Assembly (NCBI GenBank): GCA_021298975.1
Contig: JAJTGC010000044.1
Span: 1-34,329, forward strand
Direction of reading: 5' to 3'
Length of the DNA: 34,329 nucleotides
From: Oxalobacteraceae bacterium
Lineage (GTDB): Bacteria > Pseudomonadota > Gammaproteobacteria > Burkholderiales > Burkholderiaceae_D
Shown: piece by piece, positions 19,149-29,574 of the stretch
Layout of the letters: each line of letters opens with the position of its first letter
Position numbering within the stretch: position 1 is the first letter of the stretch
Made by a program: the position numbers and the translations under genes
The notes under the pieces: model-generated
What the model saw: the letters and a program-made list of their open reading frames with translations, nothing else
Told to the model about the DNA's origin: nothing
Database searches by the model: none

Positions 19149-19577
19149 ATGTCGACCAACCCCGCCAACTTGAAGTCCAGTGGACTCAAGGCCACGCTGC
19201 CCCGATTAAAAATCCTTGAGATCTTCCAAAGCAGCGCGGTGCGACACCTGTCGGCCGAGGATGTCTACAAGCTCCTTCTTGCCGAGAATCTTGATGTCGG
19301 TCTGGCAACCGTTTACCGGGTACTCACGCAGTTTGAGCAGGCCGGGCTGCTCAGTCGCAACCATTTTGAATCCGGCAAGGCCGTCTTCGAGCTCAACGAG
19401 GGCTCGCATCATGATCACCTGGTGTGTCTGGATTGCGGGCTGGTGGAAGAGTTTTTTGATGATGAAATTGAAAAACGTCAGCACCGCATCGCCGAGGAGC
19501 GAGGTTTCAAACTTACCGAGCATGCGCTTGCTCTGTACGGCAATTGCGTCAAGGATAATTGTCCGCACCGCACCTGA
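19149..19577 (+). CDS. fur: Ferric uptake regulator Fur
   Basis: A 142-residue DNA-binding repressor that uses Fe2+ as co-repressor. The winged helix spans about 10-80, with [10 protein letters not shown] and [18 protein letters not shown] as the recognition region. Metal ligands visible are the HHDH cluster (87-90), Cys93 and Cys96 (the structural zinc pair), and a second pair Cys133 and Cys138 near the C-terminus. It is divergent from bamE in the arrangement usual for betaproteobacteria. Its likely targets include iron uptake genes, but no clear Fur box was seen before tonB or exbB here. Confidence 0.95.
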   Translation: MSTNPANLKSSGLKATLPRLKILEIFQSSAVRHLSAEDVYKLLLAENLDVGLATVYRVLTQFEQAGLLSRNHFESGKAVFELNEGSHHDHLVCLDCGLVEEFFDDEIEKRQHRIAEERGFKLTEHALALYGNCVKDNCPHRT

Positions 19578-19594
19578 GCCGGCTACCCGACTGT

Positions 19595-20617
19595 TCAGGG
19601 ATGCGACAGAGCGTTCGACAGCAGTCTTGCGGTGATATCGACAATAGGAATCACACGTTCGTAGGCCATGCGGGTGGGGCCTATGACGCCCAGCGTGCCA
19701 ACGATCTTGCCATTCGCCTCATAGGGAGCGGTCACCACACTCATGGATTCGAGCGGCATCAGATGTGATTCGCCACCGATGAAAATCTGCACGCCAGTGG
19801 CTCGGCTGGACATGTCGAGCAAGGCGGTGAGGGTGGTTTTCTGCTCGAAGATATCGAAAAGTTTGCGCAGCGAGCTCATATTCGATGACAAGTCTTCGAT
19901 CGATAGCAGATTGCGCTCGCCCGAGATCACGATATCCTCGCCACCACTCGTCATGGCATCGCTGCCCACTTCAACGGCCGCCTGCATCAGACGGGTCATG
20001 TCGGTTTGCAGCTGTTTCAGTTCCTCTTTCAGTCGTATGCGTACATCGTCAAAAGAGAGTCCCGCATAGTGCTGATTGATGTAATTGGCAGCATGCACCA
20101 GCTGCGCCGGTGTGTAATCGATGTCGGTCAGCATCAGCCGGTTTTGTACATCACCATCCGGCGCGACGATGACGAGCAAAATCCGTTTTTCCGAGAGTCT
20201 GAGGAATTCGATCTGCTGGAAATGCATTTCTCGTCTGGGGGTCAACACCACACCGGCGAAATGCGACAGCGATGACAGTACCTGCGCCGCACTCGCAATG
20301 ATTTTTTGCGAGGGTGCGCCCGACTGAAAACGGGATTCCACCGAACTTTCGTCAATGCTTTGTACGGTCAGCAGACTGTCCACGAACAGGCGGTAGCCGC
20401 GTGGCGTAGGTACCCGACCTGCCGAGGTGTGTGGGCTGGCCACCAGCCCCAGCTCTTCGAGGTCGGACATGATGTTGCGGATCGTCGCAGGCGAAAGATC
20501 CAGGCCGGAAATTTTTGCCAGGGCGCGTGAGCCGACAGGTTGACCATCAGCTATGTAGCGTTCAACCAGTGCTTTGAGCAGTGTTTGTGCGCGAATATCG
20601 AGTTGCATGTTGTCCAT
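19595..20617 (-). CDS. hrcA: Heat-inducible transcription repressor HrcA
   Basis: A 340-residue repressor that binds CIRCE operators and is kept active by GroE. The N-terminal winged helix has [20 protein letters not shown] and [19 protein letters not shown], followed by [20 protein letters not shown], the family hallmark. GAF-like sequence and the C-terminal [16 protein letters not shown] are conserved. The start could be the ATG at 20617 or the ATG three codons later (MQLDIRAQ), the usual family start. It lies 33 bases after the HAD gene and converges with fur. No CIRCE sequence was found in this window, so its targets are elsewhere. Confidence 0.94.
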   Translation of the reverse strand: MDNMQLDIRAQTLLKALVERYIADGQPVGSRALAKISGLDLSPATIRNIMSDLEELGLVASPHTSAGRVPTPRGYRLFVDSLLTVQSIDESSVESRFQSGAPSQKIIASAAQVLSSLSHFAGVVLTPRREMHFQQIEFLRLSEKRILLVIVAPDGDVQNRLMLTDIDYTPAQLVHAANYINQHYAGLSFDDVRIRLKEELKQLQTDMTRLMQAAVEVGSDAMTSGGEDIVISGERNLLSIEDLSSNMSSLRKLFDIFEQKTTLTALLDMSSRATGVQIFIGGESHLMPLESMSVVTAPYEANGKIVGTLGVIGPTRMAYERVIPIVDITARLLSNALSHP

Positions 20618-20650
20618 TCTAGCGATAGTGAGCGTCGTTCACCAGCAATC

Positions 20651-21373
20651 TTAACTATTAGTGCTTTGTAGGTGCAGCCATTGTTCAAGTTCGTGTAACG
20701 ATGCGAGCGAAGCGTCTGGTTCGATGTGCGCCTGTGATGCCGGTTTTGCTGCCCCATGTCGGTTCATCCAAAGGCCTCGGAGTCCGGCCTGTTGCGCGCC
20801 CTCCACGTCGAGTCGCAAGTCGTCGCCCACGTAAGCGACCTGGGATGGGGGTAGTGCAAGTGCCTCGCAGGCGGCATGAAAGACCACAGGATCTGGCTTG
20901 GCGCGGCCAATTTCATGCGCGGCCAGCGATACGCTGAAGTGGTGGTTCAGGCCGATCTGTCGCAAGTCGGCAGCCCCATTGGTCAGCGAGCCTAAGATAA
21001 CCCGTCCCGCCAACCGGGGCAGACATTCGAGTACATCATCAAATAGTGTGACCTCGTTCCGAGCCGTGGTGAATATGTCCATGGCTTCGTCAATGCGCCG
21101 GGTATCTGCATCGCATGCCACAAAGGCCTCATGCAGTGCTGCATGACGCAGCGCCCAGAGATCGACCCGAAATCGGGGGGTGGTCGCCATGAGTTCGGCA
21201 CGGCGTGCGCGCATGGCGGCAATCGTGTAATGCGCCGTAACCTGTGGCACCTGCTCGCTCAGCCAGTCGAACAGTAAGGTCTCGGCACGTTCAATCACCG
21301 GGGTAATCGGCCATAGCGTGTCATCAAGATCGAACAGCAAAGCGCGTAGGGGTTCGTGCGTGGCGGCATTCAT
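20651..21373 (-). CDS. HAD-superfamily (subfamily IA) phosphatase
   Basis: A 240-residue haloacid-dehalogenase-type hydrolase. Motif I is FDLDDTLWP with nucleophile Asp15 and acid/base Asp17; motif II is LGSLTNGAAD; motif III is the Lys in GRAKPDPVVFH; motif IV is YVGDDLRLDVEGAQQAG. The cap is the helical insert after motif I, as in subfamily IA, so the substrate is probably a small phosphorylated metabolite, possibly a nucleotide or sugar phosphate. It is divergent from nadK (51-base gap between starts) and precedes hrcA on the same strand. Confidence 0.87.
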   Translation of the reverse strand: MNAATHEPLRALLFDLDDTLWPITPVIERAETLLFDWLSEQVPQVTAHYTIAAMRARRAELMATTPRFRVDLWALRHAALHEAFVACDADTRRIDEAMDIFTTARNEVTLFDDVLECLPRLAGRVILGSLTNGAADLRQIGLNHHFSVSLAAHEIGRAKPDPVVFHAACEALALPPSQVAYVGDDLRLDVEGAQQAGLRGLWMNRHGAAKPASQAHIEPDASLASLHELEQWLHLQSTNS

Positions 21374-21424
21374 GGCGGTTTCCAGCGATTCAATCAGAAC
21401 GCCAATTATGGTCTAATCCCGTGC

Positions 21425-22339
21425 ATGTCGAATCCCAGCCCAACTTCGCCCGGTCGCTTTCAGACGATTGCGATCATCGGTAAACACGGCGAGTCCAGCA
21501 GCATGGGCTCGGTACTCGAGCTTGCCGGTTTTCTTGAGAGCCGTGGGCATCGCGTTGTTTTTGAAGCTGAAACTGCGCGCGACATTCAGCGTCCTGAGGC
21601 CTTGTCCGTTACGCCAGAGCAGATTGGCCAACGCGCCGACCTCGCTATTGTGGTGGGCGGCGACGGTACGATGCTGGGTATTGCGCGCCAGCTGGCATCG
21701 TATGGCGTGCCTCTGATTGGCGTGAATCAGGGTCGTTTGGGATTTATGACCGATATTGCATCGGAACACATGCTGTCGGTCCTGGGCGATATTCTGGACG
21801 GCAAGCTTGCATCCGAGCGGCGCACGCTGCTTGAGGGCGCGGTAGTGCGCGATGGTCAGCAAATTTTTCATGGTCTGGCGTTCAATGACGTGGTCGTCTC
21901 GCGTGGCGCGGGCGCGGGCATGGTTGAGCTGCGCGTCGAAGTCGACGGCCATTTCATGTACAACCAGCGCTCGGATGGCCTGATTGTGTCTACGCCGACG
22001 GGCTCAACCGCCTATGCGTTGGCAGCGGGCGGACCCATACTGCAGCCGGAGTTGGGCGGCGTGGTGCTGGTGCCAATCGCACCGCATGCCTTGTCGAACC
22101 GACCGATCGTGCTTTCTGATAATCACGAGATCAGTATTGAACTGGTCAATGCAGGTGAGAGCAGCGTCAATTTCGACATGCAATCGCTGACCAGTCTTTC
22201 TCAGCATGATCGGGTGCTGATCCGTCGCTCAGCGCACACCGTCACCTTCTTGCATCCCGAAGGATGGAATTATTTCGATACGCTGCGCGAGAAATTGCAT
22301 TGGAATGAATATCCTTCCGTGCTTGGTCAGCTAAAATGA
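21425..22339 (+). CDS. nadK: NAD kinase (NadK/PpnK)
   Basis: A 304-residue cytoplasmic enzyme that phosphorylates NAD to NADP. GGDGTMLGIAR is the diphosphate-binding GGDG motif, and STPTGSTAYALAAGGPI is the second signature. GVNQGRLGFMTDI and NDVVVSRG are also typical. I chose the ATG at 21425 (MSNPSPTSPGRFQTIAIIGK) because the 23 codons of open frame upstream are not family-like and overlap the HAD gene start. It precedes recN, a common proteobacterial pairing. Confidence 0.94.
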   Translation: MSNPSPTSPGRFQTIAIIGKHGESSSMGSVLELAGFLESRGHRVVFEAETARDIQRPEALSVTPEQIGQRADLAIVVGGDGTMLGIARQLASYGVPLIGVNQGRLGFMTDIASEHMLSVLGDILDGKLASERRTLLEGAVVRDGQQIFHGLAFNDVVVSRGAGAGMVELRVEVDGHFMYNQRSDGLIVSTPTGSTAYALAAGGPILQPELGGVVLVPIAPHALSNRPIVLSDNHEISIELVNAGESSVNFDMQSLTSLSQHDRVLIRRSAHTVTFLHPEGWNYFDTLREKLHWNEYPSVLGQLK

Positions 22340-22411
22340 GCCGCTAGTGCCGCCGGCAGTCAGGCGGCGCGCTTGATTCCCTCATCTTTCCGACGTCAAT
22401 TCATTTTCAAC

Positions 22412-24070
22412 ATGCTGCGCACCCTGGCTATTCATGATTTCGTCATTGTCGATGCCGTAGAAATCGATCTTTCTGCCGGCTTTTCCGTGTTTACGGGAGA
22501 AACGGGGGCGGGTAAATCCATTCTGATTGATGCACTCACGCTGGCGCTCGGCGGTCGTGCGGATGCCAGCGTCGTGCGCGAAGGTGCAGCGCGTGCGGAT
22601 ATCACGGCCGAGTTCGCCGGTCCTTTCGACGCCGCGCTGGATGCATGGCTGGATCAGAGTGCCCTGAGTGGTGAGGATGACGTACTTTTTCTTCGGCGCG
22701 TTATTGACAACGGTGGTCGCTCCAAGGCGTTTATCAACGGGATCACGGCCACGGTGACGCAGTTGCGCGAATTGGGCGAAATGCTGGTCGATATTCATGG
22801 TCAGCATGCACACCAGTCGTTGCTCAAAGCCGATGCGCAGCGTCTGTTGCTGGATGCGCATGCTGGATTGCAGGGGGAGGCCGGCGCGGTGGCGAATGCT
22901 TATCGCAGCTGGCGCGCCGTGCTGCGTCAGCGCGAGGCCTTTGAGCGTGACGCGAAACAGGTACTACTGGAGCGTGATCGTCTGGAGTGGCAAGTCGGTG
23001 AGCTGGAAAAGCTCGCTGTACGTCCCGGTGAGTGGACGGATATCAGCAACGAGCACAGTCGCCTTTCGCATGCCGCCAGCCTGATCGATGGCGCCCAGCA
23101 GGCGCTCACACTGCTCTCGGAGAGTGATTCTGCGCCGGTGCTCTCCCAGGTCAGCGCCATTGAGCAAAAGCTGGGCAAGCTGGTTGATATCGATGACAAG
23201 CTGCGTCCCGTCCTCGAGGCACTGGAGCCGGCGCGCATACAGCTGCAGGAAGCGGTGTATGCGTTAAATGATTATCTGGGTCGCATCGAGCTTGATCCTG
23301 ATCGTTTGCGCACCGTGGAAGCGCGACTTGAAGCCATTCACGGCGCCGCGCGCAAATTTCAGATACCCCCCGAGGATTTGCCCGATACCCATGCGCGTTT
23401 GTCGGAGCGACTGGCGCAAATGGCGGATGCAAGCGATCTGGAGGCGATGCGCGCGCAAGAGCAAAAACTGGTTGATGCGTATTCGGCGCTCGCGACCAAG
23501 CTGACCAAGGCACGTACAAAAGCGGCAAAATCTCTGGCGGGTGCCGTCACGGCGGCCATGCAGGATCTGTCGATGTCGGGTGGTCGTTTCGATATTGCCC
23601 TGCAAGCCTGCGAACCGGCTGCCCACGGTCAGGAGCAGGTCGAGTTTCTGGTCGCCGGCCATGCCGGTACCACTCCGCGCCCGCTGGCCAAGGTGGCCTC
23701 CGGCGGTGAGCTGGCGCGTATCGCCCTGGCCATTTCCGTCATTGCCTCCAGCGCCACTGCCACGCCCACCCTGATTTTTGACGAGGTCGACAGCGGAATC
23801 GGTGGCGGTGTGGCCGAGGTGGTCGGCAGGCTGCTCAAGCGTTTGGGTCAGGATCGGCAGGTGCTGTGCGTGACCCACCTGCCGCAAGTGGCCAGTCAGG
23901 CCTCCCAGCATTTTCAGGTCAGTAAGGGTACGATGTCCGACGGCCGTACTGTTTCGCGCATCGAAAGACTGTCTGCCAGCGACCGCGTCGAAGAAATCGC
24001 GCGCATGCTCGGCGGCCTGGAAATCACCGCGACCACGCGCAAACATGCCCGCGAGCTGCTGGCATCCTGA
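22412..24070 (+). CDS. recN: DNA repair protein RecN
   Basis: A 552-residue SMC-like ATPase that acts at double-strand breaks. MLRTLAIHDFVIVD starts the N-terminal lobe, with Walker A GETGAGKSILIDAL and DIHGQHAHQSLL. Long helices in the middle (about 150-360) form the short coiled coil of RecN. The C-terminal lobe has the ABC signature ASGGELARIALAI, Walker B LIFDEVDSGIGGGVAE and CVTHLPQVAS. The ATG at 22412 is preferred; the frame opens 13 codons earlier with TTG, but MLRTL is the family start. The gap from nadK is 72 bases. Confidence 0.94.
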   Translation: MLRTLAIHDFVIVDAVEIDLSAGFSVFTGETGAGKSILIDALTLALGGRADASVVREGAARADITAEFAGPFDAALDAWLDQSALSGEDDVLFLRRVIDNGGRSKAFINGITATVTQLRELGEMLVDIHGQHAHQSLLKADAQRLLLDAHAGLQGEAGAVANAYRSWRAVLRQREAFERDAKQVLLERDRLEWQVGELEKLAVRPGEWTDISNEHSRLSHAASLIDGAQQALTLLSESDSAPVLSQVSAIEQKLGKLVDIDDKLRPVLEALEPARIQLQEAVYALNDYLGRIELDPDRLRTVEARLEAIHGAARKFQIPPEDLPDTHARLSERLAQMADASDLEAMRAQEQKLVDAYSALATKLTKARTKAAKSLAGAVTAAMQDLSMSGGRFDIALQACEPAAHGQEQVEFLVAGHAGTTPRPLAKVASGGELARIALAISVIASSATATPTLIFDEVDSGIGGGVAEVVGRLLKRLGQDRQVLCVTHLPQVASQASQHFQVSKGTMSDGRTVSRIERLSASDRVEEIARMLGGLEITATTRKHARELLAS

Positions 24071-24121
24071 GATGGTTTCTACCCTTTAGCACCAGCAAGA
24101 ATCAACAAGAATCTGAAAGGC

Positions 24122-25237
24122 ATGACCCGAATGGGCTTCAACCCGGAACCCTCCTATCGTCACGGCACGGTCAGCAAGACCGCCGTGGTGCTGGCCAACC
24201 TCGGCACCCCCGATGCGCCTACTGCGGCGGCCGTGCGCGTCTATCTGAAAGAGTTTTTGTCAGATCCGCGCATCGTTGAAATTCCCCGGTTTATCTGGTG
24301 GATCATCCTCAACGGCATCATCCTGCCATTTCGTTCGCGCCAGTCGGCAGAAAAATACGCGTCCATCTGGACCGATGAAGGCTCGCCCCTCAAGATTCAT
24401 ACCGAGCGCCAGGCGGCATTACTGCAGCAATCCATGACCGCGCGCGGCCATGATGTGCGGGTGGTGTACGCAATGCGTTACGGCAATCCGGGTTTGCCCA
24501 CGGTGTTGGATCAACTCAAGGCCGAAGGCTGCGACCGTCTGCTGGTTTTGCCCGCCTATCCGCAGTACTCGGGCACCACCACGGCGTCGATTTTCGACAC
24601 GGTCTTCACGCATTACACGCGTGTGCGCAACACCCCCGAACTCAGGCTGATCAAGCACTATCACGATCACGAGGGATATATCGATGCGCTCGCGGCGAGT
24701 GTCCGCACGTATTGGGGGCAGCACGGCCGCCCCGACAAGCTGGTAATGAGCTTTCACGGAGTTCCCAAGCGAACGCTGCTGCTTGGCGATCCGTATCACT
24801 GCGAGTGTTACAAAACGGCGCGTCTGGTGGCCGGCAAACTCGGTCTGGGCAAGGATGACTATCTCGTTACCTTTCAGTCTCGTTTTGGCAAGGCAGAGTG
24901 GTTGCAGCCCTATACGGCACCGACGCTGGAAAAGCTCGCCGAGGCGGGGGTCGGGCGGGTTGACGTCATGTGTCCCGGGTTCACCAGCGATTGCCTGGAA
25001 ACGCTGGAGGAAATTTCGATGGAAGCCAGAGACGACTTTCTTGCCGGCGGCGGCAGTGCTTTTCATTACATCCCTTGCCTGAACGAAGATCCGCAATGGA
25101 TAGAAGCGATGGCGGCCGTAGTCGAACAGCATCTGGGTGGATGGCCTACCACGAGCTTGCCCTCCGTGCAGGAGGCGCGCAAGGCGGACGCTGATATAGG
25201 AAGACAGTGGGCGCTTACATTAGGCGCTGAAAACTAA
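24122..25237 (+). CDS. hemH: Ferrochelatase (HemH)
   Basis: A 371-residue enzyme that inserts Fe2+ into protoporphyrin IX, the last step of heme synthesis. [11 protein letters not shown] (25-35) is the N-terminal signature, [10 protein letters not shown] carries the catalytic His212, and [14 protein letters not shown] contains Glu293, the second active-site residue. [14 protein letters not shown] (146-159) is conserved. ATG at 24122 follows a GAAAGG; a second ATG lies three codons in. Followed by a strong terminator. A HemJ gene for the preceding step lies at 9278. Confidence 0.95.
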   Translation: MTRMGFNPEPSYRHGTVSKTAVVLANLGTPDAPTAAAVRVYLKEFLSDPRIVEIPRFIWWIILNGIILPFRSRQSAEKYASIWTDEGSPLKIHTERQAALLQQSMTARGHDVRVVYAMRYGNPGLPTVLDQLKAEGCDRLLVLPAYPQYSGTTTASIFDTVFTHYTRVRNTPELRLIKHYHDHEGYIDALAASVRTYWGQHGRPDKLVMSFHGVPKRTLLLGDPYHCECYKTARLVAGKLGLGKDDYLVTFQSRFGKAEWLQPYTAPTLEKLAEAGVGRVDVMCPGFTSDCLETLEEISMEARDDFLAGGGSAFHYIPCLNEDPQWIEAMAAVVEQHLGGWPTTSLPSVQEARKADADIGRQWALTLGAEN

Positions 25238-25255
25238 GACGCCTTTCGACACGCC

Positions 25256-25284
25256 CGGGGGCCGACAGGCCCCCGATTTTTTTT
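25256..25284 (+). terminator. Intrinsic terminator after hemH
   Basis: CGGGGGCC (25256-25263), loop GACA, GGCCCCCG (25268-25275), then A and eight T. The stem is a perfect 8 bp, all G-C. It ends 21 bases before the -35 box of the grpE promoter, separating the two units. Confidence 0.92.
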
Positions 25285-25304
25285 GCCGGTGCCTTTGCCG
25301 CCGT

Positions 25305-25332
25305 CTTGAAAAGCTGGGTGCTATCCCCATAA
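25305..25332 (+). promoter_or_regulatory. Sigma-32 (RpoH) heat-shock promoter of grpE-dnaK
   Basis: CTTGAAA (25305-25311), 13 bases, then CCCCATAA (25325-25332). This matches the RpoH consensus of CTTGAAA, an 11-16-base spacer and CCCCATNT very closely. It lies 90 bases before the grpE ATG. No CIRCE repeat accompanies it. Confidence 0.85.
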
Positions 25333-25422
25333 CCAAGGCATTGTTATTCAGATCATCCGATGTGCGGTTCGTTGGTTTCGGCGGGAAAGTGCATCACAGT
25401 TATTGAAATGGCAGGAGATTTT

Positions 25423-25998
25423 ATGAGTCAAGGCGAAAACCCTTCCAACGACCAGACAAACGCGGGTGCTTCGGAACCTGTCGCAGAGCCGGTGAAAGAG
25501 CCCGTTCCGGCTGAGAACGCAGCAGCGCCCGTGGCCGAGGAAACGCCGCTTCTGGCTCGTCAGCTCGCCGAGCTCGAGACCAAGCTGGCCGAGGCACAGG
25601 ATGCATTTCTGCGCGCCAAGGCCGATGCGGAAAACACCCGCCGTCGCGCGCAGGAAGATATTTCCAAAGCTCACAAATTTGCCGTGGAAAGTTTTGCCGA
25701 GGCCGTGCTGCCGGTAAGAGACAGTCTGGAGATGGCGTTGAAAATTGAAACGCCCTCGATTGAACTGCTCAAAGAGGGTGTGGAAATGACGCTCAAGCAG
25801 CTTTCCAGTGCGTTCGAACGCAATCGTCTGGTTGAGATCAATCCGCAGGCGGGCGAAAAGCTCGACCCCATGAAACATCAGGCAATTTCGATGGTCGCCG
25901 CAGAGCAGGAAGCGAACACCATCGTCAGCGTGCTGCAAAAGGGCTACATGATTTCCGACCGGCTGCTGCGCCCAGCGCTGGTCACCGTTTCACAGTAA
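25423..25998 (+). CDS. grpE: Nucleotide exchange factor GrpE
   Basis: A 191-residue co-chaperone that releases ADP from DnaK. The N-terminal 45 residues are acidic and Pro/Ala-rich; a long helix follows with [20 protein letters not shown] and [16 protein letters not shown], the dimerisation and DnaK-contact region. The C-terminal beta domain has KPxxHQAISM-type sequence (MKHQAISMV) and [20 protein letters not shown], the family signature. I chose the ATG at 25423 because AGGAG (25413-25417) sits five bases upstream; the frame is open 21 codons earlier without such a site. Confidence 0.95.
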   Translation: MSQGENPSNDQTNAGASEPVAEPVKEPVPAENAAAPVAEETPLLARQLAELETKLAEAQDAFLRAKADAENTRRRAQEDISKAHKFAVESFAEAVLPVRDSLEMALKIETPSIELLKEGVEMTLKQLSSAFERNRLVEINPQAGEKLDPMKHQAISMVAAEQEANTIVSVLQKGYMISDRLLRPALVTVSQ

Positions 25999-26074
25999 CC
26001 GGACTTGAAACTGCGACAAAGCACCGCATTTCATCGGCACTCAGTTATCTAATCAGTTTTTGAAGGGACATCAT

Positions 26075-28036
26075 ATGAGCAAGATTATTGGCATTGACCT
26101 CGGGACCACCAATTCCTGTGTTGCCATCATGGAAGGCGGCCAACCCAAGGTCATCGAGAACTCCGAGGGCGCGCGCACCACACCATCGATCATCGCGTAT
26201 CAGGAAGACGGCGAAATTCTGGTGGGTGCGCCGGCAAAACGTCAGGCGGTCACCAACCCCAGAAACACGCTGTTTGCTGTCAAGCGTTTGATTGGTCGTA
26301 AATTTGACGAAAAAGAAGTCCAAAAAGATATTGGACTCATGCCCTACGAAATCATGAAGGCCGATAACGGCGATGCCTGGATTGCCGTGCGCGACAAAAA
26401 ACTCGCGCCGCCGCAGATTTCTGCCGAAGTGCTGCGCAAGATGAAAAAGACGGCCGAAGATTATCTCGGTGAGGAAGTCACCGAGGCCGTCATTACGGTG
26501 CCGGCTTATTTCAATGACGCGCAACGTCAGGCCACCAAAGATGCTGGCCGTATTGCCGGTCTGGATGTCAAGCGCATCATCAACGAGCCGACGGCGGCAG
26601 CGCTGGCGTTCGGCTTGGACAAGAGTGGCAAGGGTGATCGCAAGATTGCCGTCTATGACCTCGGTGGCGGTACCTTTGATGTCTCCATTATCGAAATCGC
26701 TGATGTCGATGGTGAAATGCAGTTCGAAGTACTCTCTACCAACGGTGATACTTTCCTCGGTGGCGAAGATTTCGATCAGCGGCTGATCGATCACATCATC
26801 GAAGAATTCAAAAAAATCAACGGCCTTGATCTCGCCAAGGATCCGATTGCGCTTCAGCGTATCAAGGCCTCGGCCGAGCGTGCAAAGATTGAACTGTCCT
26901 CGTCCCAGCAGACCGAGATCAACGAGCCCTACATTGCGATGGCCAATGGTGCACCGATGCACCTGAATCTGAAAATCACCCGCGCCAAGCTCGAGTCGCT
27001 GGTCGAGGAACTGATCGCAAACACCATCGAACCTTGCCGCATCGCGATTGCAGATGCGGGTGTCAAGGTCTCCGATATTGATGACATCATTCTCGTTGGC
27101 GGCATGACGCGCATGCCCAAGGTGCAGGAGAAGGTCAAGGAATTCTTCGGCAAGGATCCGCGCAAAGACGTCAACCCCGATGAAGCAGTGGCCGTCGGCG
27201 CCGCTATTCAGGGCTCGGTGCTCTCGGGCGATCGCAAGGACTTGCTGCTGCTGGACGTGACACCACTGTCACTGGGTATCGAAACCCTGGGTGGTGTGAT
27301 GACCAAGATGATCAAGAAAAACACGACCATTCCGACCAAATTCAGCCAGGTGTTTTCCACCGCTGAAGACAATCAACCCGCCGTGACGATCAAAGTGTTT
27401 CAGGGTGAGCGCGAAATGGCTGTGGGTAACAAAGGCCTGGGTGAATTCAACCTTGAAGGTATTCCGCCCTCTTCACGTGGCACGCCGCAAATCGAAGTGA
27501 CCTTCGATATCGATGCCAACGGTATTTTGCATGTGGGCGCGAAGGACAAGGCTTCTGGCAAGGAAAACAAGATCACCATCAAAGCCAATTCCGGTTTGAC
27601 CGAAGAAGAAATCCAGCGCATGGTGCGTGATGCTGAAGCCAATGCCGTTGAGGATCAGCGCTTGAAAGAGTTGGCCGAGGCACACAATCAGGGTGATTCT
27701 CTCGTGCACTCCACCCGCAAGGCGCTGACCGAGCATGGTGACAAGCTCGAGGCGCCCGAGAAAGAAAAGATAGAAGCCGCCATCAAGGACCTGGAAGCCG
27801 CGCTAAAAGGCAGCGACAAAGCCGACATCGATGCCAAATCGGCGGCTCTGTCCACCGCGGCCCAAGCGCTGGGTGAAAAAATGTACGCTGATATGCAGGC
27901 GCAGCAGGCTTCCGCGGCTGGTGATGGTGCGCAGGCCGGCTCGAGTACCGGCTCAAGTACCGGCTCAAGTGCCGGCGCCAAGCCCGCCGAAGACGATGTG
28001 GTTGATGCCGACTTCAAGGAAGTCAAAGACAAATAA
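26075..28036 (+). CDS. dnaK: Chaperone DnaK (Hsp70)
   Basis: A 653-residue ATP-dependent chaperone. [14 protein letters not shown] starts the actin-like ATPase domain, with [16 protein letters not shown] and [14 protein letters not shown] further on. The substrate-binding domain begins after the linker [20 protein letters not shown], and the lid helices lead to a Gly/Ser/Thr stretch of three GSST/GSSA units and the C-terminal [12 protein letters not shown] tail. The ATG at 26075 has GAAGGGA at 26062-26067; the frame is open five codons earlier. It sits 76 bases after grpE under the same heat-shock promoter. Confidence 0.98.
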   Translation: MSKIIGIDLGTTNSCVAIMEGGQPKVIENSEGARTTPSIIAYQEDGEILVGAPAKRQAVTNPRNTLFAVKRLIGRKFDEKEVQKDIGLMPYEIMKADNGDAWIAVRDKKLAPPQISAEVLRKMKKTAEDYLGEEVTEAVITVPAYFNDAQRQATKDAGRIAGLDVKRIINEPTAAALAFGLDKSGKGDRKIAVYDLGGGTFDVSIIEIADVDGEMQFEVLSTNGDTFLGGEDFDQRLIDHIIEEFKKINGLDLAKDPIALQRIKASAERAKIELSSSQQTEINEPYIAMANGAPMHLNLKITRAKLESLVEELIANTIEPCRIAIADAGVKVSDIDDIILVGGMTRMPKVQEKVKEFFGKDPRKDVNPDEAVAVGAAIQGSVLSGDRKDLLLLDVTPLSLGIETLGGVMTKMIKKNTTIPTKFSQVFSTAEDNQPAVTIKVFQGEREMAVGNKGLGEFNLEGIPPSSRGTPQIEVTFDIDANGILHVGAKDKASGKENKITIKANSGLTEEEIQRMVRDAEANAVEDQRLKELAEAHNQGDSLVHSTRKALTEHGDKLEAPEKEKIEAAIKDLEAALKGSDKADIDAKSAALSTAAQALGEKMYADMQAQQASAAGDGAQAGSSTGSSTGSSAGAKPAEDDVVDADFKEVKDK

Positions 28037-28073
28037 CCCTCTGTTCCGTGCAGGATTTTTTGCGCGGGTTTTG

Positions 28074-28113
28074 CCGGGCTGGCGTGGCGTCATAGCCGCC
28101 TGCCCGGTTTTTT
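28074..28113 (+). terminator. Intrinsic terminator between dnaK and dnaJ
   Basis: CCGGGC (28074-28079) pairs with GCCCGG (28102-28107), with an inner GGC/GCC extension and a GTCATA-type loop, followed by six T. It lies about 40 bases after the dnaK stop and 60 before dnaJ. It may attenuate read-through so that DnaJ is made in smaller amounts than DnaK. Confidence 0.75.
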
Positions 28114-28171
28114 GCTTGTGAGGTTCTGCCGAAACAGGTCAGAACTGCCGTAGTGCTCAGGACAACCGACG

Positions 28172-29305
28172 ATGGCAAAACGCGACTTTTACGAAATACT
28201 CGGTGTAGCGAAAAATGCTTCTGATGAAGAGATCAAGAAAGCGTACCGCAAGCTGGCAATGAAATATCACCCGGACCGCAATCCGGACAGCAAAGGTGCT
28301 GAGGATAAATTCAAGGAAGCCAAAGAGGCTTATGAAATGCTGTCCGACGCCCAGAAGCGCGAAGCCTATGATCGCTTTGGTCACGCCGGCGTGGATCCCA
28401 ATGTGGGCGGTGGGGGCGGCGGTGGTTTCGCTGGCGCGGGCGGTTTCTCTGACGCCTTCGGTGATATTTTCGGTGATATCTTTGGTGGCGGCGCAGGACG
28501 ATCACGTGGTGGCGCTCAGGTCTACCGCGGCGCAGATCTTCGTTACAACCTCGACATAACACTTGAGCAGGCCGCCAACGGTTTTGACACCACGATCCGC
28601 GTACCGTCCTGGGATGGATGCGACACCTGCCATGGATCAGGCGCCAAGCCAGGCACGTCCCCGACGACGTGCGGTACCTGCGGTGGTCATGGTCAGGTAC
28701 GCATGCAACAGGGATTTTTCAGCATCCAACAAACCTGTCCCAAGTGCCATGGCACCGGTAGGGTCATCCCCGACCCCTGCACTGCGTGCAGTGGTTCCGG
28801 TCGTATCAAGCGGAACAAGACACTCGAAGTCAAAATTCCTTCCGGTATTGATGATGGGATGCGCATTCGCTCCACCGGCAATGGCGAGCCGGGTATGAAT
28901 GGTGGTCCTCCGGGTGACTTGTATGTTGAAATTCATATCAAGCCGCATGCTGTTTTTCAGCGCGATGGTGATGACTTGCATTGCGAAATGCCCATCTCAT
29001 TTGCCAAAGCCGCGATTGGTGGCGAGATCGAGGTGCCGACACTTTCTGGCAAGGTGTCATTCTCGGTGCCTGAGGGTACGCAAACAGGTAAAACTTTCCG
29101 CTTGCGCGGCAAGGGCATCAAAGGAGTGCGCTCAGGATTCCCCGGCGATCTGTTCTGTCATGTGCTGATTGAAACGCCGGTCAAGCTGACTGAAAAACAA
29201 AAAGATCTGTTGCGAGAATTTGAAGCACTGACAGATGCGGGTGGCGCAAAGCACAGTCCGCAAAGCAAATCGTGGATGGATAAGGTGAAAGATTTTTTTG
29301 AGTAG
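28172..29305 (+). CDS. dnaJ: Chaperone DnaJ (Hsp40)
   Basis: A 377-residue class I J-protein that delivers clients to DnaK and stimulates its ATPase. The J domain (1-70) has the HPD triad at 33-35; a Gly/Phe-rich region follows (about 75-115). Four CxxCxGxG zinc-binding repeats lie at about 150-210: [24 protein letters not shown] and CTACSGSG. The C-terminal domains include [19 protein letters not shown] and the dimerisation end. ATG at 28172, with no strong ribosome-binding site in front of it. It follows dnaK after an intrinsic terminator. Confidence 0.97.
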   Translation: MAKRDFYEILGVAKNASDEEIKKAYRKLAMKYHPDRNPDSKGAEDKFKEAKEAYEMLSDAQKREAYDRFGHAGVDPNVGGGGGGGFAGAGGFSDAFGDIFGDIFGGGAGRSRGGAQVYRGADLRYNLDITLEQAANGFDTTIRVPSWDGCDTCHGSGAKPGTSPTTCGTCGGHGQVRMQQGFFSIQQTCPKCHGTGRVIPDPCTACSGSGRIKRNKTLEVKIPSGIDDGMRIRSTGNGEPGMNGGPPGDLYVEIHIKPHAVFQRDGDDLHCEMPISFAKAAIGGEIEVPTLSGKVSFSVPEGTQTGKTFRLRGKGIKGVRSGFPGDLFCHVLIETPVKLTEKQKDLLREFEALTDAGGAKHSPQSKSWMDKVKDFFE

Positions 29306-29369
29306 TCGTTGAGTAATTTCAATATGCTGATTTAAAAATTCAACATATAAAATTAAAACTCACGATGAG

Positions 29370-29402
29370 AGCCACTGACAAAACGTCAGTGGCTTTTTTT
29401 TG
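29370..29402 (+). terminator. Intrinsic terminator after dnaJ
   Basis: AGCCACTGAC (29370-29379), loop AAAAC, GTCAGTGGCT (29385-29394), then a run of T. The stem is a perfect 10 bp. It closes the heat-shock unit and separates it from the rpfC-like gene. Confidence 0.92.
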
Positions 29403-29574
29403 CCTTCGATTTGCACTGATTTCATAACAACTTGTGAATTTTCGTTAAGGCAATCCACAAGCTAATCGAAGAAGTAAAATTTTTTCTCCTGCAGCGCTCA
29501 TCCATTGCCTTGCTGCCAAAAATCGCTGAGATCGCTGCGAATCAGCTTACCCCCCACTGGTCGAAAAAAAATCC

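Noticed and set aside
20600-20680. Possible CIRCE half-site near hrcA (TTAGTGCTTT)
   Set aside because: It lacks the second arm and differs from TTAGCACTC; not a CIRCE operator.
26045-26962. 305-codon minus-strand open frame opposite dnaK
   Set aside because: Antisense frames opposite dnaK are a known artefact; no ribosome-binding site or domain seen.
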